From Rhipicephalus microplus (taxonomy: Eukaryota > Arthropoda > Arachnida > Ixodida > Ixodidae): DNA of 64,000 nucleotides. A program made the translations under genes and the position numbers. Every line of letters begins with the position of its first letter. The first letter of the stretch is position 1. Shown here piece after piece: positions 46,285-56,793 of the stretch. The stretch covers positions 143,133,332-143,197,331 of the forward strand of contig NC_134710.1 of NCBI RefSeq assembly GCF_043290135.1, written 5' to 3'. The notes beneath the pieces are model-generated. The model saw only the letters and a list, made by a program, of their open reading frames with translations, did no database searches and was not told the DNA's origin.

Positions 46285-47460
46285 GATGTGATAGCTGCGC
46301 CAATTGCGCCGAACTGCGCCGAAAGGCGAATCCTGCGCTAGCCTGCGCCATTCTGGTCAAATATGAGCAATCTGCGCCGAGTCTGCGCCAGAAGTTGCCA
46401 TTTGCACTGCCAGTTCTGAAACCGAAACTGGAGCCATTCGTGAACTGCCATGGTTGCTGGCAGGCTCGCCGCGAGAGCAGCCTTGCTCGCTAGGAGGCTC
46501 TTGTGATGGTAGTGAGTCACTACTAGTGACGCAGAGACGCTCAACTGCTGAAGCCTCCATGGCCGCATGGCCGCATGCAACATCGGAAATGGCGGGTTGC
46601 CGTTCGAAAGCTTCGAAAGGTTGCGTTGTCCTATTTGTTTGTGAAGTTTCGGCTGGTGCCTCGCAGCAGTCTTGAACCCCCCTTCCGAGACTCAGTTTAT
46701 TCCGTGCAGTGCGCCTCGCAGCTACCGTGGTAGCGACCGTCCGTCTCGCGGCCCGAAGAGACGGGCATCGTGATGCATGTACTGCTCGTGAAGCGCGTCA
46801 ACGAAATGAGGCGGCGTGAATTCATGGCTGTTAAACTGAAATTTCTAAAATAGCGCATGCGCAGCAAGGTTCCGCGAAGCCCCCGCAACAGATTATCGCT
46901 ATCAACTTTGCCTGCGTCGAAAGCGCGCGCAAATATCAGTGCCCGGCTGCGACTGCGATTTTGCCCCGCAGAGATAGTGCTTGCGGCCGTACTTAGGTTT
47001 TGCGTTTTGCGTTAAAAACCTTGGCCGATAATTGATATCTTATTACCCTACGTAACCCTTATTGTGCACGAAACTAACCTTATAATTTCTGCAAGCGAGC
47101 CGAGCCGATCGCACACGCATATGCATTTACCAGCTCCGTGGTAGCGGCGTCGCATTTCTCTCGGGGATTTCTAAACTGGTGTTTAAGCTTCTCAAATGAG
47201 AGGGCGTGTGTAGGTTTTTCTTAAAATTTTTTATTGCCATGCATAATTTGTAGTTTGGGCTTCATATCTTTGTCATATGTAACATTGCGTATGGTTTGCG
47301 TATGTAACATTGAATCAAGGTTTTATTCTTTGTGCAAATGGTCATCACTTGCCGTCGCACTATGCGATACCGTACGCGTACGCCTGCTCTAAAACCATGC
47401 TGACCTGCTCCAAAACATGATTTTAGCTGCTCCAGAAGCTGCTCCAAAGTGGCTTGGGCC
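46285..47460. repeat. Unclassified repeat: TGCGCC cluster to CTGCTCCAAA cluster
   Basis: Left cluster of TGCGCCAA/TGCGCCGA words (46295-46395) and right cluster of CTGCTCCAAA words (47385-47455), the same order as at 9735-10710. The interior is non-coding and GC-rich. It ends about 55 bp before PTP exon E. Confidence 0.55.
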
Positions 47461-47515
47461 AATCACATCACTGTTCGTGGTAAAGATGTCTTAACAAAGA
47501 CAAAATGCTTTACAG

Positions 47516-47674
47516 ATTGAAGCCAATGGGGGCCGCCTTGACCGGGTGGACGTGCAGGAAGTGCTGCTGGAGATGCGCAAGTACCGCATGGGTCTGATCC
47601 AGACACCAGACCAGCTGCGCTTCTCCTACCTGGCCATCCTGGAGGGCGCTCGGGCCTTGTCCTGCTGCCAGCAG
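47516..47674 (+). CDS. PTPN1/2-like: PTP exon E: Q-loop and C-terminal helix of catalytic domain
   Basis: 159-bp, 53-codon exon, phase 0 at both ends, between GCTTTACAG and GTAGGTACC. It encodes [23 protein letters not shown], which I describe by its parts: the RMGLIQT Q-loop supplies the Gln that positions water for hydrolysis of the phospho-enzyme, and [14 protein letters not shown] is the final helix of the domain. It follows the active-site exon directly relative to PTP1B. The exon is much more GC-rich than its surroundings. It ends in CCQQ, after which the downstream intron is only 66 bp. Confidence 0.95.
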
Positions 47675-47740
47675 GTAGGTACCACTTTGCGTCTTTTGTC
47701 AATGCATCAGAAGCCTAATGGGGAATTTTTTTTCTTGCAG
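47675..47740 (+). other. 66-bp in-frame, stop-free intron of the PTP gene
   Basis: Between exons E and F: GTAGGT donor, pyrimidine-rich tract and TTTCTTGCAG acceptor. Its length is exactly 22 codons and it contains no stop in the PTP reading frame, so retention would insert 22 residues between CCQQ and KDAH without changing the downstream frame. All other introns of this gene are over 2 kb. Confidence 0.85.
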
Positions 47741-48066
47741 AAGGATGCCCACCCCACAGTTGATGAGCGGGTGATAAAGCGAAGTCCCGAGCGCAATGGT
47801 ATCACTGAGGAGAGCTCCGATTCTGAGGCAACTGATTCTTCAGATGATGAGGATGAAGGTGATGATGAGGACACTATGGGTGGTGGAAAATATGCCGGTG
47901 AAAATGGTGAAGGCAGCAGCAGGCTCTTAATTGGGGCCGGGGACTCTCCACCGCCGCTGCCACCTCGGCTCAAGCGTTCCTCTGAGGAGAACTCAAACAG
48001 TTCAAGCGAAGCAAAGGATCTTCTAGCAGGTGAACCTGGTGCACTGGATATACCTCCGAGGAAAAG
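47741..48066 (+). CDS. PTPN1/2-like: PTP exon F: acidic and proline-rich C-terminal tail
   Basis: 326-bp exon after TTTCTTGCAG, encoding the low-complexity region beyond the catalytic domain. Seen: a Ser/Asp/Glu-rich acidic run (about exon residues 25-46), a [10 protein letters not shown] motif that fits a PxxPxR SH3-binding site, and a C-terminal basic PPRKR cluster. The putative donor is AAAAG/GTACGG, weaker than the other donors, and would leave phase 2. If it is not used, the frame continues 12 codons past the cluster to a TAG at 48104-48106, giving an alternative C-terminus. The family commonly has proline-rich SH3-binding tails followed by a hydrophobic ER anchor; no anchor exon was recognised downstream. 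Confidence 0.82.
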
Positions 48067-48386
48067 GTACGGATCTTCACATTTTACTTCTGGCACTTTA
48101 ACATAGTGCCCATGTGATCAAGAGGCAGGCTCAAGTAGCAGCTGTGCTTGTTTTGAATCTGAGCACAGTTGTTACTTGCTGCTTAAGGATTTGGGCTGTA
48201 GGAAATAGTATATATATTATGTAGTGATATAGATCTAGTTGGACAGAAACTGTGTTCCAGCGGCATCTCGGTAGAATGACTGTCTGCTTGTTTATCTCTT
48301 GCTTAGACAGTACTACAGTGGTGTCAGTGAAATGGTACTTCTGTTTTAGCACCAGAATGATTGGTTTGAACAAATTTAATATTTAA

Positions 48387-48630
48387 GCCCCGCCGCGGTG
48401 GTCTAGTGGCTAAGGTACTTGGCTGCTGACCCGCAGGGCGCGGGTTCAAATCCCGGCTGCGGCGGCTGCATTTCCGATGGAGGCGGAAATGTTGTAGGCC
48501 CGTGTGCTCAGATTTGGGTGCACGTTAAAGAACCCCAGGTGGTCGAAATTTCCGGAGCCCTCCACTACGGCGTCTCTCATAATCATATAGTGGTTTTGGG
48601 ACGTTAAACCCCACATATCAATCAATCAAT
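48387..48630 (+). mobile_element. Full-length tRNA-derived SINE (Ruka-like) with perfect TSD
   Basis: The 5' part (about 48387-48465) resembles a tRNA, with an A-box-like TGGTCTAGTGG and a B-box GGTTCAAATCC, the internal RNA polymerase III promoter. It is followed by a tRNA-unrelated body (GATTTGGGTGCACGTTAAAG..., CGGCGTCTCTCATAATC...) and an (ATCA)n tail. It is flanked by identical 16-17-bp copies of CAAATTTAATATTTAAG at 48371-48387 and 48631-48647, the mark of LINE-assisted insertion. The sequence matches what I know as the hard-tick Ruka family. Confidence 0.92.
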
Positions 48631-48653
48631 CAAATTTAATATTTAAGAATAAA

Positions 48654-50390
48654 TTTAAGTCTTGTAACTTTTATTTTTAACATTATTATTCGGACTCCGT
48701 GTTTTTGGATAAACTCTCTCTGGTAAAACTTTTAAAAGTTCAGATTTATCTGATAAATTTCAATTTTAAAAGGACATTTTCAATGTTAAAAGGGTATGTT
48801 CAAAGCCAAGAATCATCTATTGAAAGGAGTTCTCTCCATCAGCGGCAGCAATCTCGTAACGTACGTTCACATTTGTTACAGCTAGCTTAAAGGTTGTTAT
48901 GTGAACAAACGTAGGTGTTTCGTATTGAGGTATTTGAATGTATGTGTATTTGTGAGTTCAAACCTTTCAGACATCTGAAATAGACTTGGTGTGTTTGCAT
49001 GCATTCGTGTACAGATATTTATTTTAGGATTCTAGAGTATTGAGAATAATAATACATAATAATAGGCCCTTTATATTGCATGAAGAAGACGAGAGACGCT
49101 GGTAGAAAAACCTTAGAACAGGCTCGACTAGCTCCTGCACCCGTCAAAGGTATACTTTAGTGAGTTCACAGCAGTGCAGATCCACAGCCTTATTAACACT
49201 GTAAATAAACAAGTGAAAAGAAAAAGGATGAAGGAACAAGATTATTGGCAACAACGCAATGCATTTTCATTGGAAATAAAAGTGCATATTGCAATAACTT
49301 TAATGTCAAATTTCAGAGAATTTGAAATTTACGAGAAATAAATTTTAAAATACACTGAATTTTCTTTAAGAAATTAAACTCCGAAAGACACCATGCGAAT
49401 TTCAGGACCCCTAATTATAAATATTTCATCGTATATGGGTATTTCAACTGCATATTTTTTCAACATGTGTGAAATTCCGGATGCTCTCGCAGCACTGTCA
49501 CAAGCCTCATAGAACGTCTATGTTTAAGAATGTTTGAAATTTTTCACACAGACTCTTCAGCATCCGATTTTTCGAAGCTTCTGCTCAAATTTAAGGTCAG
49601 GAAATGCATTTGTTGTAGCCCCCACCTGTTATCCCATAGGCTTCAGCCAGTGCTTTTATGAGCTGGTCTACATGTGGCTGTCGCATTGTCTAAAAGTCAG
49701 CTTTTCTGCAATGCCCAAATGATTTGGGATTAACCAGCTGAAAATGTGGAGGGTGTACTATCACGGTGTGATGCGGCAAATGCCCGAGTACAACTTGATC
49801 ACGGACAACCCTTTATGATCAGCAACTTCATCTAGCTAAGTGTTTAATTGCACAAAGAAGGTGGGGACTAAAAAAAAAAGATGAAGCACAGAGTGCAAGG
49901 CATGAATGAACACAGAGCACGGGAACCAACAAGCCCAACTGTTAGTCATTCAGCTATCTGTTCAGTTGTGCATGTATCCTAGTGCAGTTGCGAGTTTACT
50001 GCAAGCCTTTCCACGCAAACATGCTTTGCTGCCGTTCATGCTGCCTGTTAGTGCGAAACCGCTAAATGTGCTGCACAGTTTCCTCACATTTTCATGAAGT
50101 TCAAACAAAAGCAGGTTTCCATCGCCACGCCTGTGTGCGGTGAAGGAATGAAGTGTACATAACCAACCCTGTTATGGTGAATGTGTGCTTATGGTACATT
50201 AAGCTCTGTGGCAGTGATGTCAGCATACTAGTTGGTCTTGCACACAACTAGGAAGAATCGGCTTCTTGTTACAACAAATCCTGCGTATCGGCAGAGATTT
50301 TCGTGCCATATTGCGTTGTTTAGGTGTGCACACACACATCGAGGAAAGCCAGATGAGTTGTCCACTCCTCTGCCTCAGCCTTTATCTTCC
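48654..50390. other. No gene recognised
   Basis: AT-rich sequence downstream of the last PTP exon. An AATAAA at 48648-48653, just past the SINE, could serve as a polyadenylation signal for a transcript that reads through exon F, but this is speculative. Confidence 0.5.
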
Positions 50391-50393
50391 ATA

Positions 50394-53040
50394 TCATCGT
50401 TTCAAGGTGCTCCATGTGAGAGGGCTGTAATTTTGCCGAACTGTGCTTGAATTCTTGGTTTTTTGCATGTGAAATACCCTGTATAATAGGAACCAGACAT
50501 TTTGGTGCAATGGGCTGCCGTTATGGGTATCTATGAAAGACATCACGAACGTTTTTGTTGATTTTTTTGCAAATAATACTTCTGGATTTTGAGCACAACA
50601 CCTTTTCATTGTGTTTGCACTGAACTCGCCAGATTTCATTGTAGCAGGGATGTGATTGATCAAAGCCATTAGAGCGCAGCTTTTGGAGCAGCTGAAGCTT
50701 TACTTCAGAGCATACTTTGTACATACTTCCACATATTACACAGCTTGACAACTGTCATCTTGCATTCAACTGTATCAGCAAGCTCATCTTTGAAAAACAC
50801 ACTTATGTTCAAGCAGGCTCTAGTAATTTCAAATCAAGTGCACTGAAAGTGTGTGTATATTGCAGAGGCAGCAGTAAAAAGTTTTTTTGTTTTTTTCTTC
50901 CTTTTGGCTATAAGCATGCCTGTTTTTCAGAGAAAATACAGATTTCCATGATATCTAGGGAACGAGTGAACCAGAAAAAATGGGAAAAAAAATCTGGTGA
51001 TTTTATGCCACCGGGAAAGGTCATAGAATTAAGCAACCAAGTTAAGGCGGGAAAAACGGCCTTCTTTGGGACCACCCATATCTAGGAGTAAGAGCTTACA
51101 TCTCAGTGGTAGTTTTCTCCGAGTGGCAATTACCATTTTCAAAGGCTATGTTTCTGGGTACAGTATCCGAGTCTGCCCTATAACTTTCTGCAGCAAGGCC
51201 AGTGAAGTGCTGAAGTGAGTGCAGGCATATCAGCATTCTGGCTTATCTATCCCGCATAGCGCATGACTTCCGCATAGCGCATGACCACAGGGCTTTGCTC
51301 AGTTGCGGATATTGTACCACATTGCATAAAATGTTCGACTTCATTTTGTTCTGCCTTGTTTGCTGGAGGGTTGTGCATTTTGTGCATTTGGAGGCCAATG
51401 TCTCCTAGCAGCGCCTCCGTGTTTACCATCTGGAAGTTGCTTTACAACGAAGCGGCATATCGGTGAAGTTTTCAAAGTAGGTGTAAAGTCTAGCTCTCTG
51501 CTGGTGATGTATGTGCGCCAATCGCCACAGCCAATTGGAGGTCTGCATATATTGCGAACCTCATCAGACCTGCCTTTATCATAATTCCTTATTTTCTTGA
51601 CTCGTTTTTCTGTGCACAGCTGTTGTATGCAATGAGGGTAGAAACAGAAAGAGCAAAGTATGAGCTTTAATACCACACCAAGATGGCAGTGCTCAATGGA
51701 AGAGATATCCCTTAAAACTTTTGTAAGCAGCCTTAGGCACAATGGAACATATTCTAACTTGTAACGTTTCTTTGTGCAAATAAATGCAAAAGATCACTCA
51801 TTACGTTGTTTTCATAGTACTGTCAGCATCGCCTTGCTGCTGTTATCATGCATGCTTGCATCATGCGAACTATTATCCGTCCTACAGAAGCATGCTGATT
51901 CATCTGATAATGCTTTGCAGAATGCCCAAAAATATTGGAGAGGCTTCTGTGGGAAAAGAAAAGCTGTGAACAGGGTGTTTTGTTTTTGGCAGTACACATT
52001 TTTATAAAAATTCATTGACAGTCATAATCCAGTCATTTTCATACACATAGTCAATCCTGAGATGGAAATGCTTTGCCCCAGCTAAAATGACGTTGACGAC
52101 ACTAAATAAAAAAAATTATCAACTTTTTAATGATTGACTCTAAAGGTAGTTGTTTATTTTGGAAAGTTGTACGGGCCTATTTATGGGAGTCTGATTTTTT
52201 GAGAAATCGCCCAAGTTCCACATAATTCAAGATATTCATGAACAAATTTGAAACCCTTTCACTGTCATTTACAGTGCAGCATTACTGAAGTACTTGTACA
52301 CTCTTCAGTTTGGGGTGAAAAAAATTCATGCTGAAGTGCAAAACTTGCATGATTTAGAGTGATTCTAGTGGTTGTGCCATCTGTAGAACCTTTCTGAAGC
52401 GCGTATTTTCACCACTCGCTGGGTAGGTATGTGTACAGTGCTGTCCACTTAACAATATTCAAGGGCCGACGTAATGCCATCGTTATAGCCAATAATTGTT
52501 CTAAGCGGGTTGAGAAAAGAAAGACAAAAAAAAAAAGTCCAAACTTCTTTGCTTGTGAGTAAGATAGTGTAACTGTACTTTTTTGTAGAAAAATCATAGA
52601 CAGCTTTGATTGCTACCGGCAAAGCTTGCACACATCTTTCTCAAAAGCACCAAGGTGCTCCCTGTAGATAAGCAGGAGGTCCTTTGCGAAAACTAAGTCC
52701 AGAAAAGACTATCATCCGCTGGGCCTCCTTTGATAATAGCACCTGGATAGCCTGCTCAGCCACATCGTTGCAGTTGCCGCTCTCACCGCTGTCCCCAACA
52801 CGTGTATGTGCAACGATCACTTCATCACTGAGGCACTTAAGTGTTTCCGAAACATTGTCTGCATGTAGCATCTTCGTTAAGTACCGACCACAACTCCGTC
52901 AGCTCTTTGTCAACGGGAACTTTGCAGGCCTCTCCTGGCATTGCTTTGGAAATACAAAAGGAAAGCTCCTCCTTCTCTCTATCCTTGTAAGGGCACAGTA
53001 GACCCTTTTTCTGGGGGAGCGTATGGGGTGTGGGGTACAT
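50394..53040 (-). pseudogene. Unidentified decayed coding stretch
   Basis: On the minus strand several frames give protein-like sequence that continues across frameshifts: ELSFCISKAMPGEACKVPVD and ELTELWSVLNEDAT (53040-52840), then SETLKCLSDEVIVAHTRVGD and AEQAIQVLLSKEAQRMIVFS (52860-52700), then FAKDLLLIYREHLGAF and KAVYDFSTKKY (52695-52550). Farther on are KIRNYDKGRSDEVRNICR (near 51580) and QLLQKLRSNGFDQSHPCYNE (near 50690). I do not recognise the family. Multiple frameshifts and stops argue for a pseudogene or an ancient transposon relic; chance open frames remain possible for the later pieces. Confidence 0.35.
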
Positions 53041-53227
53041 AGTGGTGCATGCCGTTGGTGTGGAGAGCCATTTTACGCGCGTGCTATAGCCGGATTTAAT
53101 TGCTATAATATCGCGGTACTAGACCATTGTAATTAGTGGTTTATTTTACCATAGAAAGCATATAAAAGTAAATGGTGCCATAGTTCATCTTTATGTCTGA
53201 TATATCGTTATAAGTGTACTCCACTCA

Positions 53228-53335
53228 GGGTGTCTACCAACCTCAAAAACCTGGAAAAGTCAGGGAATTTGTGCCCTTCTGGAAAAGTCATCGAAAAGTG
53301 GGGGAATTTCTGGAAAACCAGGCCAAGTAGTCGAA
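53228..53335. repeat. CTGGAAAAGTCAGGGAATTT-type repeat fragment
   Basis: Short segment of repeated CTGGAAAA / GGGAATTT words, resembling a dispersed animal repeat I have seen in other genomes. No boundaries found. Confidence 0.35.
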
Positions 53336-53499
53336 ACTGACAGCAGTTTCGTGTCACCGTCATAAAAATAAGCATTATCATTGTTCAAAGCTTAAAAAGT
53401 CTCTTTCAACTGCAGATACGGTGAGCTGCTGGAAGAGCTGTGAAAAAAAAAAAAAGACAGTGCATAACTGTTCCTTCTTAGTGTAAACGCAAAAGGATA

Positions 53500-53575
53500 C
53501 ACTGGCCCACAGAACACAAACTTTACTGACGTTTTGGCACCCGATAAGGGAGAGAGCCTTGTTCACAATAAAAGC
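53500..53575. repeat. Possible Penelope-like terminal repeat fragment
   Basis: AAACTTTACTGACGTTTTGG then CACCCGATAAGGGAGAGAG resembles the 'GACGTTTCGG...' segment seen in many Penelope-like terminal repeats, including the arm at 15655-15675 in this window. There is no coding partner. Confidence 0.4.
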
Positions 53576-54257
53576 CGTAAGATTAAGTACGCCTAAATTC
53601 CCAACGTAAGCAGCGAGAGTACATTGTCAAGAGTGTCCCAACACTCCCCTTGGACTGAGGGCCCCACCCAAAGAAGGCTCAGTGTGCATTTGTTATCAAT
53701 AAATGTTTATTCTCTTTCTCTCTCCCAACACTCCTGCTCAGAGTATGTACAGTCGTCTGTATCTGGATTCCAGAGGTGCAGGCATGATGCAAGCTTCTTC
53801 TAAATGCGGAGCATTTTATAGTCGCACCTACTCGCAAATCTGGCATCGGCGGTTGTGTCTACACTCCTACTGCGCATGCTCGCGTCTCGTGCCGACTCCC
53901 CCCCCCTCTCCTAGCAAGGCGTACACAGGCAGCTTCTGCTAGTAAAAACCAACTGCTCGCGCTGCACAACCGTTCACTGGCCACCTCGTATATATACATG
54001 CACTGGATCGGGCGTTCGGAATTCAGTCTAGGGCGTCCTTACCTGGCTTTCGCTTGACTTGACGCTTTGCTTGACTCGAGTAGATGAGGTGGAAGCAGCA
54101 GTACCTTCAACCAGTAGTGGGGCACAAATCAGCGTCAGTGTCCCACCACTTCTTGAAGGCAACGCTTCTCCTTGATTCAATAAATACAAATAATAAAAAA
54201 TTGGCAGAGCCCACATACAGTGGAAATCGATGATATGAGAAACACGAATGAGGAAGG

Positions 54258-54483
54258 TTGATATGTCATTTTAAAATCGGCACAACGTTACGAGGCCGAG
54301 ATAAATTATGCTGCACATAACTTCCATGTCATTATTATAATGTTTAGACGTGTCATTTACCTTTGTCATCCATTCACGTCGCGTGATACCAAATTTGGTA
54401 TATGTGGAGCTAGTGAATTGGCCACGAGCCCCATCATGAGCATGGCATGTTGTCATGTTCTTACATGACATGCGTGTCATGAT
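54258..54483. repeat. ~145-bp satellite, left part
   Basis: Diverged monomers built of ACCAAATTTGGTATATGTG, GAGC/GCTAGTGAA, TCATGAGCATGGCATG and TTACATGACATGC blocks. The array resumes at 56794, with the Tigger copy 2 inserted in a TA between TGATTA and TATTATCATATTTGC. Confidence 0.88.
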
Positions 54484-54649
54484 TACAGTAAAAGCTCGTT
54501 AATTTGGATTTCACGGGACCGGAAAAACTGTCCAAATTAACCGAATGCCGAATTAACGAATGAATAGGGAAAACAACATTTAAAATCAAGCTGCAGAAGC
54601 ATACCTTTATTTGTTGAAGTATTAAAAATCAAGCTGCAGAAGCATACCT

Positions 54650-56372
54650 TTATTTGTTGAAGTATTTTGTAATTGTCGTCTGCGTTTTCGCGCAGGCTCC
54701 GGCTGACATCACAATTTTTCTTAACTGTTCCAAATGGCCAACAGCACGCAAGCTGTTGGAAGTGTTCAGGCAAGCGTCCTCTAATATTAACAGCGCCTCC
54801 GAGACTTCCCGTGAGGTGCGATGAGGTCGCGGCTGTATCTCCTCGCATGATTCTTTGTCGGAATCGTGGTCTTCATGGGCACCCGTGACATCATTAATAA
54901 TCTCTTGATCGGTCAGGAGACCACTTGTGGCGACACCATGATCAATCGCGATGTAGTCCTGAAAGGTCACATCTGTGGGAAAGACAGCATCGAAAGTCGG
55001 GCAGTCGTCGTCGATGCCATCGTCAGCTACTGCTGCATGCTCGGGCCTCACAAAACCGCTGTGCCGAAAACAGTTGGCGATGACTTGCGGCGGAGTGTTT
55101 TTCCACATGTGGGCGATGATGTGCACTGCGCCGAGTAAGTCCACTTGATACAACTTTCCAGCTTCTGAGCATAGGATCATTCGCTCTAGCAGGTGCTTGC
55201 GGTACTTCGTCTTCACGTAGTGAATGATACCCTGGTCCATCGGCTGAAGAGCAGACGTAGTGTTGGGCGGCAAAAAAACTACTTTGATGCTCTTCAGTTA
55301 GACTGTACAGTTATGGGCACTGCAGTTGTCAACAACCATAATTATCTTGCAGTCCTTCGACGTGAAGTGCCGGTCCAACTGCTGCAGCCAGCTGCGAAAA
55401 ATGTCCGATGTCATCCATGCCTTCCTGTTCGCTACCCTGGTCCATCGGTTGAAGAGCAGACGTAGTGCTGGGCGGCAAAAAAACTACTTTGATGCTCTTC
55501 AGTTCGACTGTACAGTTATGGGCACTGCAGTTGTCAACAACCATAATTATCTTGCGGTTCTTCGACGTGAAGTGCCGGTCCAACTGCTGCAGCCAGCCGC
55601 AAAAAATGTCCGATGTCGTCCATGCCTTCCTGTTCGCTGTGTACTCGATAGGAAGGCTTTTGACGTTCTTAAAACAGCGTGGCTTAAGCGCCTTCCCGAC
55701 GACAAGTAGTGGCAAGCGCTCCGTGCCAGTCATATTGGCGGCAAGAAGCACAGTTATCCTTTGCTTGCACTTCCTGCCACCAATGCACGCATCCCCTTTG
55801 AAAGTTACTGTCTTGTCGGGCAGAGCTCTGAAAAATAGAGCAGTTTCATCTGCATTGAACACGTCACGTGGTTCATATGGGGCGATGTGCTCCAGCAGCT
55901 TCACATTTCTCCACTCGGTGCTCACGCTTTCGTCAACACTGGCCTTTTCGCCGCACACACTCCTGAACACAAGTTCGTGTCTCTCTCGAAACCTCGCAAA
56001 CCACCCTTCTGACGCTTTGAACGATTCAATGTTCATCATTGCAGCGTACTTCTCACCTTGTGCCATGATGAGAGGTCCGCTTAAAGGTAAATGCGCGTTG
56101 CGACAGTCAGTAATCCACCGGAGCAAAGCTTCTTCAAGCTGGGGATGAGCTGCGGTTCGCAACCGCTTTCTAGAGGCATGAAACTTCTCGCTTTCGAAGG
56201 CTTGTCGAATCTGTTGTTCATTTTTCACGTACGTTCCCAACGTGCTCCGCTTCACGTTGTACTTGGTCATAACATGCTGTCGCGATTCGCCGTTCTTAAG
56301 TGCTTCCAAAATTTCCACTTTAGTCGCCAAGTTCCTCGCGTCGTAGTTCTGCCGCTTTTTCGGCGTTGCCAT
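54650..56372 (-). pseudogene. Tigger transposase disrupted by a 205-bp duplication
   Basis: Minus strand, start ATG at 56372-56370 (MATPKKRQNYDARNLATKVE). Residues 1-55: psq-type helix-turn-helix (VKRSTLGTYVKNE). About 65-140: CENP-B-like DNA-binding domain (HLPLSGPLI, SEGWFARFRERHELVFRSVCG). DDE domain: FNADETALFFRALPDK, GGRKCKQRITVLLAANMTG, VVDNCSAHN and SALQPMDQG, so all three catalytic Asp are present. The frame is then broken by a 205-bp tandem duplication (55229-55433 / 55434-55638) and resumes in the other frame from QPMDQGIIHYVKTKYRKHLL to a stop at 54650. The coding length without the extra unit would be 506 codons, usual for Tigger. Confidence 0.92.
55229..55638. repeat. 205-bp tandem duplication within Tigger transposase
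   Basis: Two adjacent copies starting ACCCTGGTCCATCGG at 55229 and 55434 differ at roughly seven sites, so the duplication is not brand new. The length is 1 mod 3 and breaks the reading frame. The downstream-coding copy also carries a stop codon in the redundant part. Confidence 0.95.
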
Positions 56373-56793
56373 CACTGTAGTGCACGATGGTGGTGGCATG
56401 CAAATACGGTCACAATGGAAGAAACAGAGAACTCCGCTAGAAGAGATGGTTCCGACACGACAACACAAGGGAAAATGGCGTCGGAGACGCTGAGTGGAGA
56501 AGAAAGAAGACGCCGACGTTCAGTGACGCTGCGATCCCCTCCACTAGTTGATGATGAAGCGATGCCACTCAGGTTTCGGTTTCACTCCAGTGGTGCCAGT
56601 GCTGCTTTATCACACTTTTGTGTAGCAGCAGCCGTCAGCATTTGTCCGAATTAAGCGGTGCGGAGCCGAATTCCGACGAAATAACGAAGGTTTGGTCCCA
56701 TAGATTAACATGCACTTTGGCCGGGACCAATAAAGCCGTCCGAATTATCCGAATTTCCTAATTAACGGGTGTCAAATTAACGAGCTTTTACTG

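Larger units (their letters stand above)
5161..48066 (+). other. PTPN1/2-like: PTPN1/PTPN2-type tyrosine phosphatase gene (partial, six exons)
   Basis: Gene-level entry joining six exons by sequence similarity to PTP1B/TC-PTP and by matching splice phases. Seen: each exon is bounded by AG/GT, and the joined product runs colinearly through the classical PTP catalytic domain. The first visible exon starts in phase 1 (two bases of a split codon), so at least one upstream exon is missing from view; I found no exon encoding the pTyr loop in bases 1-5160. Known of the family: these are cytosolic or ER-anchored phosphatases that dephosphorylate receptor tyrosine kinases and JAK/STAT components; the fly homologue is Ptp61F. 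Introns range from 66 bp to about 17 kb and contain most of the mobile elements listed here. No promoter is visible. Assignment to PTPN1 rather than PTPN2 is not meaningful in arthropods, which are expected to have one ancestral gene. Confidence 0.93.
54486..56793 (-). mobile_element. pogo/Tigger DNA transposon copy 2 (nearly intact)
   Basis: 2308 bp with ends CAGTAAAAGCTCGTTAAT on both sides (as complement on the right) and a TA target duplication at 54484-54485 and 56794-56795. Subterminal GGGACCGG and AATTAACCGAA words. It encodes a minus-strand transposase disrupted by a single 205-bp tandem duplication. Inserted in satellite DNA. Confidence 0.94.

Noticed and set aside
48390..48465. tRNA gene call
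   Set aside because: A- and B-box are present, but this is the tRNA-like head of a SINE with a body, tail and target duplication.
56091..56654. 187-codon plus-strand frame at the Tigger end
   Set aside because: Antisense to the transposase N-terminus and TIR; no independent support.
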